Assembly: GCA_963841965.1 (NCBI GenBank)
Contig: CAWJES010000007.1
Location: 119,383 to 183,382 of the forward strand
DNA length: 64,000 nucleotides
Reading direction: 5' to 3'
Origin: Palsa-459 sp963841965
GTDB lineage: Bacteria; Actinomycetota; Acidimicrobiia; Acidimicrobiales; RAAP-2
A program made the translations under genes and the position numbers. Every line of letters begins with the position of its first letter. The stretch's first letter is position 1. The notes below the pieces were generated by a model. That model searched no databases. It was not told where the DNA came from and saw only the letters and a program-made list of their open reading frames with translations. Shown here in pieces: positions 16,572 to 24,178 of this stretch.

Positions 16572-17497
16572 TGTCGACCACCGAGCTTGCGGCGGACGCG
16601 TTCACGCTCTGGGGCATGACCGCTGCGGTCTGCGTGTCCGATCCTTCAACCCTCCCCGCCGCCCGCGACCTGGTCGACGGGATCACGGCGGATGTCGAGC
16701 GCGCGTGCAGCAGGTTCCGGCGTGACTCCGAGCTGCTCGCGCTCAATGCCGCTGCAGGCAAGGGCCCCTTCCGAGCCTCCGAGGTGCTGCTCGACCTCGT
16801 CGAGACGGCACTTTGGGCCTCCGAGTACACGATGGGGGCGTGCGACCCGACCGTGCTGCCGGCGCTCGAGGCCCTGGGCTACGACACCGACATCGAGCGG
16901 ATCCGAGGCCGCGACATGCGCGGCGCTCGCACCGTCGTTCGCCCCCTCGGGGCCGGCGCAGTCCGCATCGACCGAGACTCGAGGACCGTCGAGCTCGCCG
17001 CGGGATGCGGCCTCGACCTCGGTGCCACCGCCAAGGCGCGCTGCGCAGACCTCGCAGCGGAGCGGATCGCGGCGACCCTGTCGACGGGGTGCCTCGTCTC
17101 GCTGGGTGGCGACCTGCGCGTCGCGGGTCCTGCGCCCGATGGCGGCTGGCCGATCGCCGTGGCGTCCGATTCGCGCGCCGACCCCTCTGCGGGAGGCGAC
17201 GTCACGGTCTGCGTCTCGACCGGCGCCCTCGCCTCGAGCTCCACGGCACTGCGGTCCTGGATGCGCGACGGCCAGCCGGTGCACCACATCGTCGATCCGA
17301 GGTCCGGCTGGTCGGCCTCGACGACCTGGTCGCTCGCGACCGTCGCCGCCGCAACGTGCGCCGCGTCGAACGCGCTGTCGACCGCGGCCATCGTGTGGGG
17401 CGAGGACGCCCTGTTCGAGATCCCGCAGCTGGGGGCTGCGGGAAGGCTCGTGCCGCCCAGACGGGACGGCCGAGCTCGTCGGCGGCTGGCCGGATGA
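16571..17497 (+). CDS. apbE: ApbE-type FAD:protein FMN transferase
   Basis: 308 residues. ApbE proteins transfer FMN from FAD onto a Ser/Thr of a target protein. Visible motifs: FTLWGMTAAV (N-terminal strand), CDPTVLPALEALGY, the LDLGATAKARCAD segment (usually DLGGIAKGYAVD), LVSLGGDLRV, the HHIVDPRSG motif and ASNALSTAAIVWG. In the last motif Asn267 replaces the Asp that normally binds Mg2+, and Ala156 replaces the Gly of AKG. There is no signal peptide or lipobox, so it seems cytoplasmic. ATG 16571 overlaps the TGGS gene stop; a GTG at 16568 is an alternative. Confidence 0.9.
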   Translation: MSTTELAADAFTLWGMTAAVCVSDPSTLPAARDLVDGITADVERACSRFRRDSELLALNAAAGKGPFRASEVLLDLVETALWASEYTMGACDPTVLPALEALGYDTDIERIRGRDMRGARTVVRPLGAGAVRIDRDSRTVELAAGCGLDLGATAKARCADLAAERIAATLSTGCLVSLGGDLRVAGPAPDGGWPIAVASDSRADPSAGGDVTVCVSTGALASSSTALRSWMRDGQPVHHIVDPRSGWSASTTWSLATVAAATCAASNALSTAAIVWGEDALFEIPQLGAAGRLVPPRRDGRARRRLAG

Positions 17498-17512
17498 TGC
17501 ACGGGGGAACCC

Positions 17513-18193
17513 GTGATCGCCCTCACCTCCCCGTACCTCTGGTACACGACGCGGGCGACCGGCATCGTCGCACTCTGCCTGCTTACGGTCGTCATGGTCC
17601 TCGGGATCGGCACGGCGACGCGGGCCGGTGGACGCTTCCTCCTGCGCTTCGAGGTCGCCGAGATCCACCGCCGCCTCTCCATGGTCGCCGTCGTCTTCGT
17701 CGCGATCCATGTCGCGACGACGGTGCTCGACAGCTACGTGAAGACGGGCCTGCTCGCCGTGGTCGTCCCGTTCGCCTCGCACTACAGGCCGCTCGACGTC
17801 GCACTGGGCGCCGTCGCACTCGACCTGATGCTCGCCGTGGGCATCTCGAGCCTCCTTCGCTCGAGGATCTCGCCGTCCTCGTGGCGCGCGATCCACTGGC
17901 TGAGCTACCTGTGCTTCCCCATCGCGGCCCTGCACACCGTCGTGATCGGCTCGGACATGAGGCACTCATGGATGGACTTGCTCGTGGCCGCCTGCATCCT
18001 GATCGTGCTCGCCGCGGGGGCCTGGCGCCTCGCATGGCACCGAAATGCAACGCCGCAAGGGGCCCGCACCGTCCTGCACCCGCACCCGAGAGGCGGCTCG
18101 CTCCCCGCTCCGAGGATGAAGCCCGCCGCCGCGCGCCAGCAACGCCCTGCCCCAGAGATCCGCCGGGTCGCGACGTCTCGGCGCGAGAGGTGA
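17513..18193 (+). CDS. ferric-reductase-like transmembrane haem protein
   Basis: 226 residues with five predicted transmembrane helices (about 13-33, 54-74, 94-114, 126-146 and 155-175), then a basic, Pro-rich cytoplasmic tail. Two histidine pairs fit bis-haem b ligation: His52 and His66 in one helix region (EIHRRLSM, AIHVATT), and His128 and His141 in another (AIHWLSY, ALHTVVI). This is the architecture of ferric-reductase/NOX-like transmembrane domains without the FAD/NAD module. The GTG start has GGGGGAA upstream and follows ApbE by 15 bp. Electrons would come from the NuoF-like protein and ferredoxin encoded next. Confidence 0.88.
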   Translation: MIALTSPYLWYTTRATGIVALCLLTVVMVLGIGTATRAGGRFLLRFEVAEIHRRLSMVAVVFVAIHVATTVLDSYVKTGLLAVVVPFASHYRPLDVALGAVALDLMLAVGISSLLRSRISPSSWRAIHWLSYLCFPIAALHTVVIGSDMRHSWMDLLVAACILIVLAAGAWRLAWHRNATPQGARTVLHPHPRGGSLPAPRMKPAAARQQRPAPEIRRVATSRRER

Positions 18194-19449
18194 GCGTCCT
18201 CGCACCGTCGAGCGCAACACGTCTGTTCGCGACGCTCGACGGTCGGCCAGCCGACACGCTCAGGGCGCACCTGCGCCTCCGCGGGGCACCCCGCCACCGT
18301 CCCGACCTCCTCGACGAGGTCAGCGCCGCAGGGCTCACGGGACGCGGGGGGGCCGGCTTCCCGACCGCAGTGAAGGCGCGGTTCGTCGCGAAGTCCCGCA
18401 GTCGCAGGAGGGTTGTCGTCGTCAATGCGATGGAGGGAGAGCCGGCCGCTGTCAAGGACGCGACCCTGGTCGTGAGCGCACCGCACCTCGTGCTCGACGG
18501 CGCACAGGCCATGGCGCGCGCCATCGGCGCTGACAGGATCGTGGTCGCGGTCGCGCAGGACAATCCCGACACCGACCGCGCGATCCGCCGAGCCGTCGGC
18601 CAGCGGGGTGCGACCGACGAGGTCGCGATCGAGGTCCTCAATCCCCCGGGCAGGTACGTGGCCGGCGAGGAGTCCGCGCTCGTCCACTGGATCGCCGGCG
18701 GCGAGGCCGTGCCGACCTTCCGCCGCGACCGCCCGAGCCAGCTCGGGATCGGGAGGGCCGCCGTGCTCGTCGACAACGCAGAGACCCTCGCGCAGGTTTC
18801 CTTGATCGACCGCTTCGGAGCCGACTGGTTCCGTGCCCTCGGTGATCCGGACGCCCCGGGCACCGCGCTCTTCAGCGTCTGGCCGGCCCGGCAGGGCGTC
18901 TGCGTGGAGGCCCCGACGGACATCACGTCGCGCAAGCTGCTCGACGCAGTCGGGTTCGACGGCGTCGTGAGCGGCCTCCTCCTCGGCGGGTACGGGGGCA
19001 CCTTCGTGCCGGCCGACCTGCTCGACACGCCCCTCACCGCGTCCGCGCTCGGGCCGTTCGGAGCCTCGCGAGGCGCGGGCATCGTCTTGGCGGTCCCGTC
19101 GTCGTCGTGCGGCCTCGTCGAGGCCGCCGCCATCACCCGCTACATGGCGCGCGAGAGCGCCGGGCAGTGTGGTCCATGCGCCTTCGGCCTGCCGGCGATC
19201 GCCGAGGACATGGACCGGCTCGCACGCGGTCTCGACCACCGCGCGCTCGACCACCTCGAACGCCGCACCGCCGCGGTCGACGGCCGCGGCGCGTGCCGCC
19301 ACCCTGACGGGGTCGTGCGCATGGTGCGCTCGGCGCTCCGGGTCTTCGGGAAGGATGCCGAGCGCCACGCGTCCGGCCGGCCGTGCGCGGGCGCGAGCAG
19401 ACGCCCCATCGCGCCCACGCCCGACCACACAGGAGCGGGGTGGCGATGA
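18190..19449 (+). CDS. NuoF-like NADH dehydrogenase flavoprotein subunit
   Basis: 419 residues from the GTG that overlaps the preceding stop (GTGA). It matches the 51-kDa (NuoF) subunit: FMN-binding GRGGAGFP (51-58), EGEP (82-85), the RYVAGEESALV segment (156-164), an SLBB-like region (about 225-285) and a C-terminal iron-sulfur domain. In that domain the usual SCxxCxxC reads ESAGQCGPC: Ala324 replaces the first cysteine, leaving Cys327, Cys330 and Cys369. It probably oxidises NAD(P)H with FMN and passes electrons to ferredoxin or the haem protein. No nuoE or nuoG neighbour is present, so it is not part of complex I here. Confidence 0.88.
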   Translation: MSVLAPSSATRLFATLDGRPADTLRAHLRLRGAPRHRPDLLDEVSAAGLTGRGGAGFPTAVKARFVAKSRSRRRVVVVNAMEGEPAAVKDATLVVSAPHLVLDGAQAMARAIGADRIVVAVAQDNPDTDRAIRRAVGQRGATDEVAIEVLNPPGRYVAGEESALVHWIAGGEAVPTFRRDRPSQLGIGRAAVLVDNAETLAQVSLIDRFGADWFRALGDPDAPGTALFSVWPARQGVCVEAPTDITSRKLLDAVGFDGVVSGLLLGGYGGTFVPADLLDTPLTASALGPFGASRGAGIVLAVPSSSCGLVEAAAITRYMARESAGQCGPCAFGLPAIAEDMDRLARGLDHRALDHLERRTAAVDGRGACRHPDGVVRMVRSALRVFGKDAERHASGRPCAGASRRPIAPTPDHTGAGWR

Positions 19450-19676
19450 GGAGCATCGCGCACCTCCGGGTGAATCCGATCGCGTGCGACGGCTTCGGAC
19501 ACTGCGCGGAGCTCGCCCCCGAGCTCGTCGCGCTCGATGAGTGGGGCTACCCCGTGTTCCTCGCCGCCGACGGCCGCCACGAGCCGGGTGAGGTGCCCGC
19601 GCGGCTGCGCAGGGTCGCAGAGGCGGCCGTGGCCCAGTGCCCCCGCCGTGCGCTGCTGCTCGACCCACCTTCGTAG
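19446..19676 (+). CDS. [3Fe-4S]-type ferredoxin
   Basis: 76 residues, starting at the ATG that overlaps the NuoF-like stop (ATGA). Cys14 and Cys20 (IACDGFGHCAELAP) and Cys65 (AQCPRRAL) give the CX5C...CP pattern of single-cluster ferredoxins that serve P450s and related oxidoreductases. The middle position (residue 17) is Phe, so a [3Fe-4S] cluster is more likely than [4Fe-4S]. It is the last gene of the ApbE redox operon and probably shuttles electrons between the NuoF-like protein and the haem protein. Confidence 0.9.
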   Translation: MRSIAHLRVNPIACDGFGHCAELAPELVALDEWGYPVFLAADGRHEPGEVPARLRRVAEAAVAQCPRRALLLDPPS

Positions 19677-19787
19677 GGCGACAGCACGTCCGTTGTCCCC
19701 GCGGACGCCCGAGGCGCATCTCGTCGAACCTCGAGCGATGCGACGTGATCCGTGCTAGTTCTGTCGTCCTTTGCGGAAGGGGCGTCC

Positions 19788-20195
19788 ATGGGCAACGGAA
19801 GCGGCACGAAGCAGGATCCCTGGCGGCTGAAGACCCCGCCGCTCACGTCGGAGTACACGCTGCACCGTGACGAGAAGGACGGTCTCGCGATCCTCGTGTG
19901 CACCGTCGGCAAGACGGTCCTGCACTATGACGCCCGGTGCGTCGACGACCTCGCCGCGTTCCTCGCCGAGCAGGGCGACTGGGTCGAGCTCGGATCCGCC
20001 GACGAGCAGAAGCCGGCCAAGGAGGGGACGGTCGAAGCCTGGGGCCGCTCCGCCTCGAACCCCATCGGCGGCTGGTACGGCCTGAAGAAGGGGCTGCGCG
20101 GACGGTTCGCCATGTACATCCCGCCGCTCTTGGAGGAGCTCGGCTTGGCAGAGCTCCAGCACAATCCCCGGAACAACTCGATGCGCTCGATCTGA
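19788..20195 (+). CDS. conserved actinobacterial hypothetical protein
   Basis: A soluble protein of 135 residues beginning MGNGSGTKQDPWRLKTPPLT. It has a mixed alpha/beta middle (ILVCTVGKTVLHYDARCVDDL) and a C-terminal NPIGGWYGLKKGLRGRFAMYI segment. I recall similar proteins of unknown function in actinobacteria but cannot name the family with confidence. ATG 19788 is chosen for its GGAAGGGG ribosome-binding site. No signal peptide, transmembrane helix or metal motif is seen. Confidence 0.75.
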   Translation: MGNGSGTKQDPWRLKTPPLTSEYTLHRDEKDGLAILVCTVGKTVLHYDARCVDDLAAFLAEQGDWVELGSADEQKPAKEGTVEAWGRSASNPIGGWYGLKKGLRGRFAMYIPPLLEELGLAELQHNPRNNSMRSI

Positions 20196-20211
20196 GGAAG
20201 CCGACCAGCCG

Positions 20212-20589
20212 CTACCGAAGAGGCGTCGCCGCGTCGATGAGCTCGATTCGGTTCCCAGCAGGATCCACCACGTACCCGCGGCGGACGCCCTCGATGGCAT
20301 CGTCGGGCTCGAAGGGATGCCCCGCGGCCTCGAGGTCCGCGATCAGCGCATCAAGGTCCTCGACGAGGAATGCGGGGTGGGCCTTCGTCGCGGGCCGGAA
20401 CACGGGGTCCACCCCCACGTGCACCACGACGTCGCCGCCCTCGAACCAGCAGCCCCCCCGAGCGGCGAGCGTCGGCGGCTTCGGCACCTCGGTGAGCCCC
20501 AGAACGCCGACGTAGAACGCTGTCGCAGCGGCCTCCGAGCCGGCGGGTATCGCGAGCTGCACATGGTCGATTCCGGCAAGTCGGGTCAT
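20212..20589 (-). CDS. VOC-family (glyoxalase/bleomycin-resistance-like) protein
   Basis: 125 residues forming two beta-alpha-beta-beta-beta modules: DHVQLAIPAG...FYVGVLGLTEV at the N-terminus and HPAFLVEDLDALIADLEAAG...GYVVDPAGNRIELID at the C-terminus. The His of DHVQLA and the Glu of RIELID are candidate metal ligands. Substrate is not predictable; members include glyoxalase I, dioxygenases and resistance proteins. A GGAGGAAC Shine-Dalgarno precedes the ATG. Confidence 0.88.
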   Translation of the reverse strand: MTRLAGIDHVQLAIPAGSEAAATAFYVGVLGLTEVPKPPTLAARGGCWFEGGDVVVHVGVDPVFRPATKAHPAFLVEDLDALIADLEAAGHPFEPDDAIEGVRRGYVVDPAGNRIELIDAATPLR

Positions 20590-20630
20590 CGTTCCTCCGG
20601 GGCGGTTGGCGCCAGTGTGCCTCAGCCAAC

Positions 20631-20636
20631 TAGCGT
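20631..20636 (+). promoter_or_regulatory. -10 box of the bS22 gene
   Basis: TAGCGT lies 10 nt before the ATG at 20647, giving a leader of only a few bases. Confidence 0.5.
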
Positions 20637-20646
20637 GGCACAGGCC

Positions 20647-20748
20647 ATGGGATCCCTAATCAAGAAGCGCCGCAAGCGCATGCGCAAGAAGAAGCACAAG
20701 AAGATGCTGAAGAAGACGCGCTGGCAGCGTCGCGCCGCGGGCAAGTAG
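20647..20748 (+). CDS. 30S ribosomal protein bS22 (AURKAIP1/COX24 domain)
   Basis: A 33-residue, extremely basic peptide beginning MGSLIKKRRKRMRKKKHKKM and ending RWQRRAAGK. It matches the small AURKAIP1/COX24-domain proteins of actinobacteria, identified as bS22 in mycobacterial ribosome structures, where it binds 16S rRNA near the decoding site. It stands alone on the plus strand between VOC and ispE genes, with an apparently leaderless promoter. It is too short for most automatic gene calls. Confidence 0.92.
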   Translation: MGSLIKKRRKRMRKKKHKKMLKKTRWQRRAAGK

Positions 20749-20749
20749 C

Positions 20750-21532
20750 TCACTGATCGGGCGGCTCCGCCGTCCTTGCGAGCAGCAGTCGCACGGGTCC
20801 ATCCCTCGTCTCGATCACCTCGGTGAGGACGCCGGCGAGCCCGAATGGGTCTCCCTCGCAGTACATCGTGGAGCCGCTCCCCGCGAGCACGAAGGCGAGC
20901 CCGCTGCGGTCCTCGAGCATCGCGCGCACGGCGACGAGCTTCGGAGCCACCGTCTCGGCGGCAACCGTGAGGTCGTTCCGCGGGTGGTGCCGGTCGCGAT
21001 CGTCGAGCGAGTCGAAGACCTCGTAGCACTGCGCCGTGTCCACGCCGAAGGCCGGCAGGGCCAGCGTGAAGGTCCGCGAGACGGGTTCGAGCGGCTCCAC
21101 CACCTCGCCGATCCCGCGCACCGAGGCCCTGCCCCCCACGCAGCAGAAGGGGACGTCGGCGCCCAGCTGGACCGCACGATCGGGATCGGTGCACTCGGCC
21201 CAGCGCAGCACCGCCGCCGCGTCCGCCGATCCCCCACCCAGTCCCGCGCCCAGAGGGATCCGCTTCGTCAGCGAGACGTGCGCGTGCCGTCCGACCAGCT
21301 CGAGCGCGCGACCGATGAGCTCGCCGCTGCCCAGCACGGCGTCCTTCGCTCCGGCCGGGGGCTCCGTCGCGACGGTGAACCGCGTCGCCGCGTCCTCGGT
21401 CTCGTCCAGCTCCACGGTGTCGGCGAGGTCGAGCGTGAGCATCTCGGCATCCAGCAGGTGGTAGCCGTCAGGCCTCGTTCCGACGACGTGCAGGGACCAG
21501 GTGAGCTTCGCCGGGGCGCGCAGGGTCGTCAT
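20750..21532 (-). CDS. ispE: 4-diphosphocytidyl-2-C-methyl-D-erythritol kinase
   Basis: A 260-residue GHMP kinase, slightly shorter than the usual 280-300. It phosphorylates CDP-ME in the MEP isoprenoid pathway. Seen: the AKLTWSLHVVGTRPDGYHLL opening, the ATP loop IPLGAGLGGGSADAAAVLRW (about 91-110), and the FVLAGSGSTMYCE segment replacing the usual SGSG-CF motif. Its ATG overlaps the rsmA stop (ATGA); the rsmA-ispE pair is conserved in actinobacteria. Confidence 0.92.
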   Translation of the reverse strand: MTTLRAPAKLTWSLHVVGTRPDGYHLLDAEMLTLDLADTVELDETEDAATRFTVATEPPAGAKDAVLGSGELIGRALELVGRHAHVSLTKRIPLGAGLGGGSADAAAVLRWAECTDPDRAVQLGADVPFCCVGGRASVRGIGEVVEPLEPVSRTFTLALPAFGVDTAQCYEVFDSLDDRDRHHPRNDLTVAAETVAPKLVAVRAMLEDRSGLAFVLAGSGSTMYCEGDPFGLAGVLTEVIETRDGPVRLLLARTAEPPDQ

Positions 21533-22338
21533 GTGAGCCTCGCGAGCCTGCCGAAGTCCTCCACGGAGAGCTCCTCGGGCCGCTGGGTCGGCGCGACGCC
21601 CGCTGCCTCGAACGCCTCTTGGGAGACGACACCCTCGAGGGACCGGCGCAGCATCTTGCGGCGCTGCGAGAAGGCCGTCCGGACGACCTCGAAGAGCCTG
21701 TCCTCCGGCACGATCGCGGGGTCGACGGCCACCGTCGGGCGCCGCGCGAGGGCGACGAGGGCCGAGTCGACCTTGGGCTGGGGAAGAAAGACGGTCGGGG
21801 GCACGCGGCCGACGATCTTCGCAGTCGCGTAGTACCCGACCTTGACCGAGACCGCGCCGTAGGCGTCGTCGCCGGCCGATGCGGCGATCCGCTCGGCGAC
21901 CTCGGCCTGCACCATGACGAGCATCCGCTCGACCCAGGGCGCGGCCTCCAGCAGCCGCATCACGACGGGCACCGCGACGTTGTACGGGAGGTTTGCCACG
22001 ACCTGGGTCGACGGACCGGCAAGGGCGGCGAGGTCCGTCGTGAGCGCGTCATCCACGACGATCCGGCACCGGCCCTGCACGACGTCTGCGAGGACCGCCG
22101 CGAGCCGGCGGTCCAGCTCGACGGCGACGACCTCGGCCCCCGCGTCGAGCAGCGCCAGGGTCAGCGAGCCGAGCCCGGGTCCGATCTCGACCACTCGGTC
22201 CCCCGGCAGCACCTCGGCGAGCCGCACGATGCGGCGCGCGGTGTTCGGGTCAACGAGGAAGTTCTGGCCGAGTGCCCTCGACGGAGCAAGGCCGTGATCG
22301 CGCAGGAGGCCGGAGACCTGCGAGCGCGTGAGCGTCAC
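21529..22338 (-). CDS. rsmA: 16S rRNA (adenine1518-N6/adenine1519-N6)-dimethyltransferase
   Basis: A 269-residue KsgA/RsmA that dimethylates two adenines in helix 45 of 16S rRNA. Motifs: ALGQNFLVDPNTARRIV, the SAM-binding VVEIGPGLGSLTLALL, VVANLPYNVAVPVVMRLLE (NxPY catalytic motif) and VFLPQPKVDSALVAL. The GTG at 22338 overlaps the stop of the RlpA-like gene (GTGA) and lies where homology begins; longer readings run into that gene. Confidence 0.95.
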   Translation of the reverse strand: MTLTRSQVSGLLRDHGLAPSRALGQNFLVDPNTARRIVRLAEVLPGDRVVEIGPGLGSLTLALLDAGAEVVAVELDRRLAAVLADVVQGRCRIVVDDALTTDLAALAGPSTQVVANLPYNVAVPVVMRLLEAAPWVERMLVMVQAEVAERIAASAGDDAYGAVSVKVGYYATAKIVGRVPPTVFLPQPKVDSALVALARRPTVAVDPAIVPEDRLFEVVRTAFSQRRKMLRRSLEGVVSQEAFEAAGVAPTQRPEELSVEDFGRLARLT

Positions 22339-23149
22339 CAGCTGACGCGGACTTCGATCACACCCTGGGACAGCGAGCCGAGCTCCTCGAAGCAGTACTC
22401 CGAGAGGTCGACCACCCGTCCGACGTTGTCGGCCTCGGTGTCGGTCACGAGGCACTGGATCGACTTCCCGGTGGCGAGATCGGTGACCGTGAGCATGGTC
22501 CCGTGGGGCAGGAACGGGCTGGCGCACTGGCCGGCGTTCCAGGCGTACCAGGTGGCCGCGCCGACCCTCGACTGGCCGTAGGAGACGACCGGGACCGTGG
22601 GGCGTTCCGTGGCGCGCGTGGGAGCGGACACAGGCTTGGTCTCGGCCCTGCTCGCCGCCGCCTGCTGGGCGGCGTCGCGGGCAGCCTGTGCCTGGCGCTC
22701 GACGGCGACGGCCTGGGCATGCGCGGCCGCGGAAGCCTGCTCGGAGCGCGCGGCAGCCTGGTCGGCCACCTCCTGGGCGTGGAGGGCCTGGGTCGCAGCG
22801 ACCGCGCGGTCGTGCTGCCAGATGACGTGGTTGCGCGCCACGGCCAGGTCGTGCTCACGAAGAGCGTGGTTGGCCTTGACCGCGGCCTCGTGCCGCGCTC
22901 GGGTCTCGGGCACGGTGCGACGCGGGGTCGAAGTCGATCGCGATGCAGGCACGTCGGACGCGACGAGCTGGGTCGCCCCGAGTGTCGTCGGTGCGGTCGC
23001 CACGGACCCGCCACCATCGGTCGTGCGGTCGCCGCCGATGAAGCGGCGCCGCTGTTCAGCAGCGCGAGCGGGGCGGCAAGCATGGTCACTGCCGCGAACG
23101 CGGCGACGACCAACCGCCCCTTTGCGCGATACGTCCTCAGGATCTCCAC
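22335..23149 (-). pseudogene. secreted RlpA-like double-psi beta-barrel protein, frameshifted (rpfB position)
   Basis: Two reading frames join into one plausible protein of about 271 residues. The upstream frame, from GTG 23149, gives an N-terminal signal/membrane segment (RLVVAAFAAVTMLAAPLALL). The downstream frame gives an Ala/Gln/Glu-rich coiled coil (about 22600-22900) and a C-terminal RlpA-like barrel with GAATWYAWNAGQCASPFLP, GTMLTVTDLATGKSI and RVVDLSEYCFEELG. The frames switch between about 22995 and 23045 and need one missing base. The gene sits where actinobacteria usually carry rpfB (tatD-rpfB-rsmA), so a cell-wall role is likely. A sequencing indel is the simplest cause; a true pseudogene or programmed frameshift cannot be excluded. 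Confidence 0.7.
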
Positions 23150-23376
23150 CCTCTTTCCTGGACTGCGCACCTCCGGCGAACTTGCCGCCGTGGGACCCAT
23201 AGGACGCTAGGGAAGCCTCTCCGAGGGACGCAAGTCGCGGAAAGACCCACTGCCCGAAACAGCAGTTCACCCTAGGTAACTACTGGTGACTTTGAGTGGC
23301 GAAGGGGTTTTGGGGGCATCCTCCCAGATCAGCGCGGGTCCGAGGACCGAAAAACCGTTCGAGGCGTTCCGAGCGG

Positions 23377-24172
23377 TCAGGCCTCACGCACGACATCGGG
23401 GTCAACCCCGAGGAGCGACGCCACGGCGTCCCCGACGACGGGCACGAGCGACGGCTCGTTCGGTCGTCCGCGATGCGGCACGGGGGCGAGGAAGGGACTG
23501 TCTGTCTCGACGAGCAGGTGATCGAGGGGGACACTCGCGACGGCCTCGCGGAGGAGGTCGGCGTTCTTGAACGTGACGATCCCCGAGATGGACACCATCA
23601 TCCCCGACGTCGAGGCAGCGGCGGGCGTCGTCGGGACCGCCGGTGAAGCAGTGCAGCACCGTCCGCGCAGGCACGCCCTCGGTCTCGAGCAGGTCGAAGA
23701 GATCGTCGAAGGCGTCGCGGACGTGCAGGACCAGTGCGAGATCGGCGTCGATGGCGAGGCGGACCTGGTCGCGAAGGGCGGCGAGCTGGGCATCGCGAGG
23801 CGAGTGCTCGTAGTAGTAGTCGAGGCCGCACTCCCCCACCCCGACCAGGCGATCCGAACGAGAACCCTCGACCATCTCCCGCAACCCTCGAGTGCCAGTT
23901 GAGGCATCGTGGGGGTGCAGTCCGACCGTGGCGAGCACGTCGACCGGGAGGCCGTCGATCTCCGCGAGGGCGATCGCCTGCTGCGAGGTCGTCAGATCAG
24001 TCCCGATGCAGACGACCCTCGTGACGCCCGCTGCCGCGGCCCGTTCGAGGATCTCGAGCGCCGGACCGGCCGAGACGGCTCGCTCGAGTACGTCTCGTGC
24101 CGAGTCCGGACTTGCGGAATCGCCCGTGTAGTGCTCCTGGATGTGGCAGTGCGAGTCGGTCCACCCGGCCAT
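23377..24172 (-). pseudogene. tatD: TatD-family metal-dependent hydrolase, frameshifted
   Basis: A TatD deoxyribonuclease-like TIM barrel of about 264 residues if one base is removed. First frame: WTDSHCHIQEH (HxH metal site), GLHPHDAST, VGVGECGLDYYYEHS, LVLHVRDAFDD and VLHCFTGGPDDARRCLDVG. Second frame: MMVSISGIVTFKNADLLREA, LLVETDSPFLAP and PVVGDAVASLLG. The break is a run of four C at 23602-23605 where three restores the frame exactly between DVG and MMVSISG. It lies 6 bp after metG, the usual metG-tatD order. An assembly indel is likely, since both halves are well conserved. Confidence 0.88.
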
Positions 24173-24178
24173 CGGGGG

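Noticed and set aside
18190..19449. Part of a complex I (nuo) operon
   Set aside because: No nuoE, nuoG or membrane nuo genes flank it; the neighbours are apbE, a haem membrane protein and a ferredoxin.
23150..23376. Possible ydaO-type (c-di-AMP) riboswitch before the RlpA-like gene
   Set aside because: Such riboswitches often precede actinobacterial cell-wall hydrolase genes, and GGGTGAA occurs here, but the conserved CCCGAA-CC-AGCTAACC block is absent.
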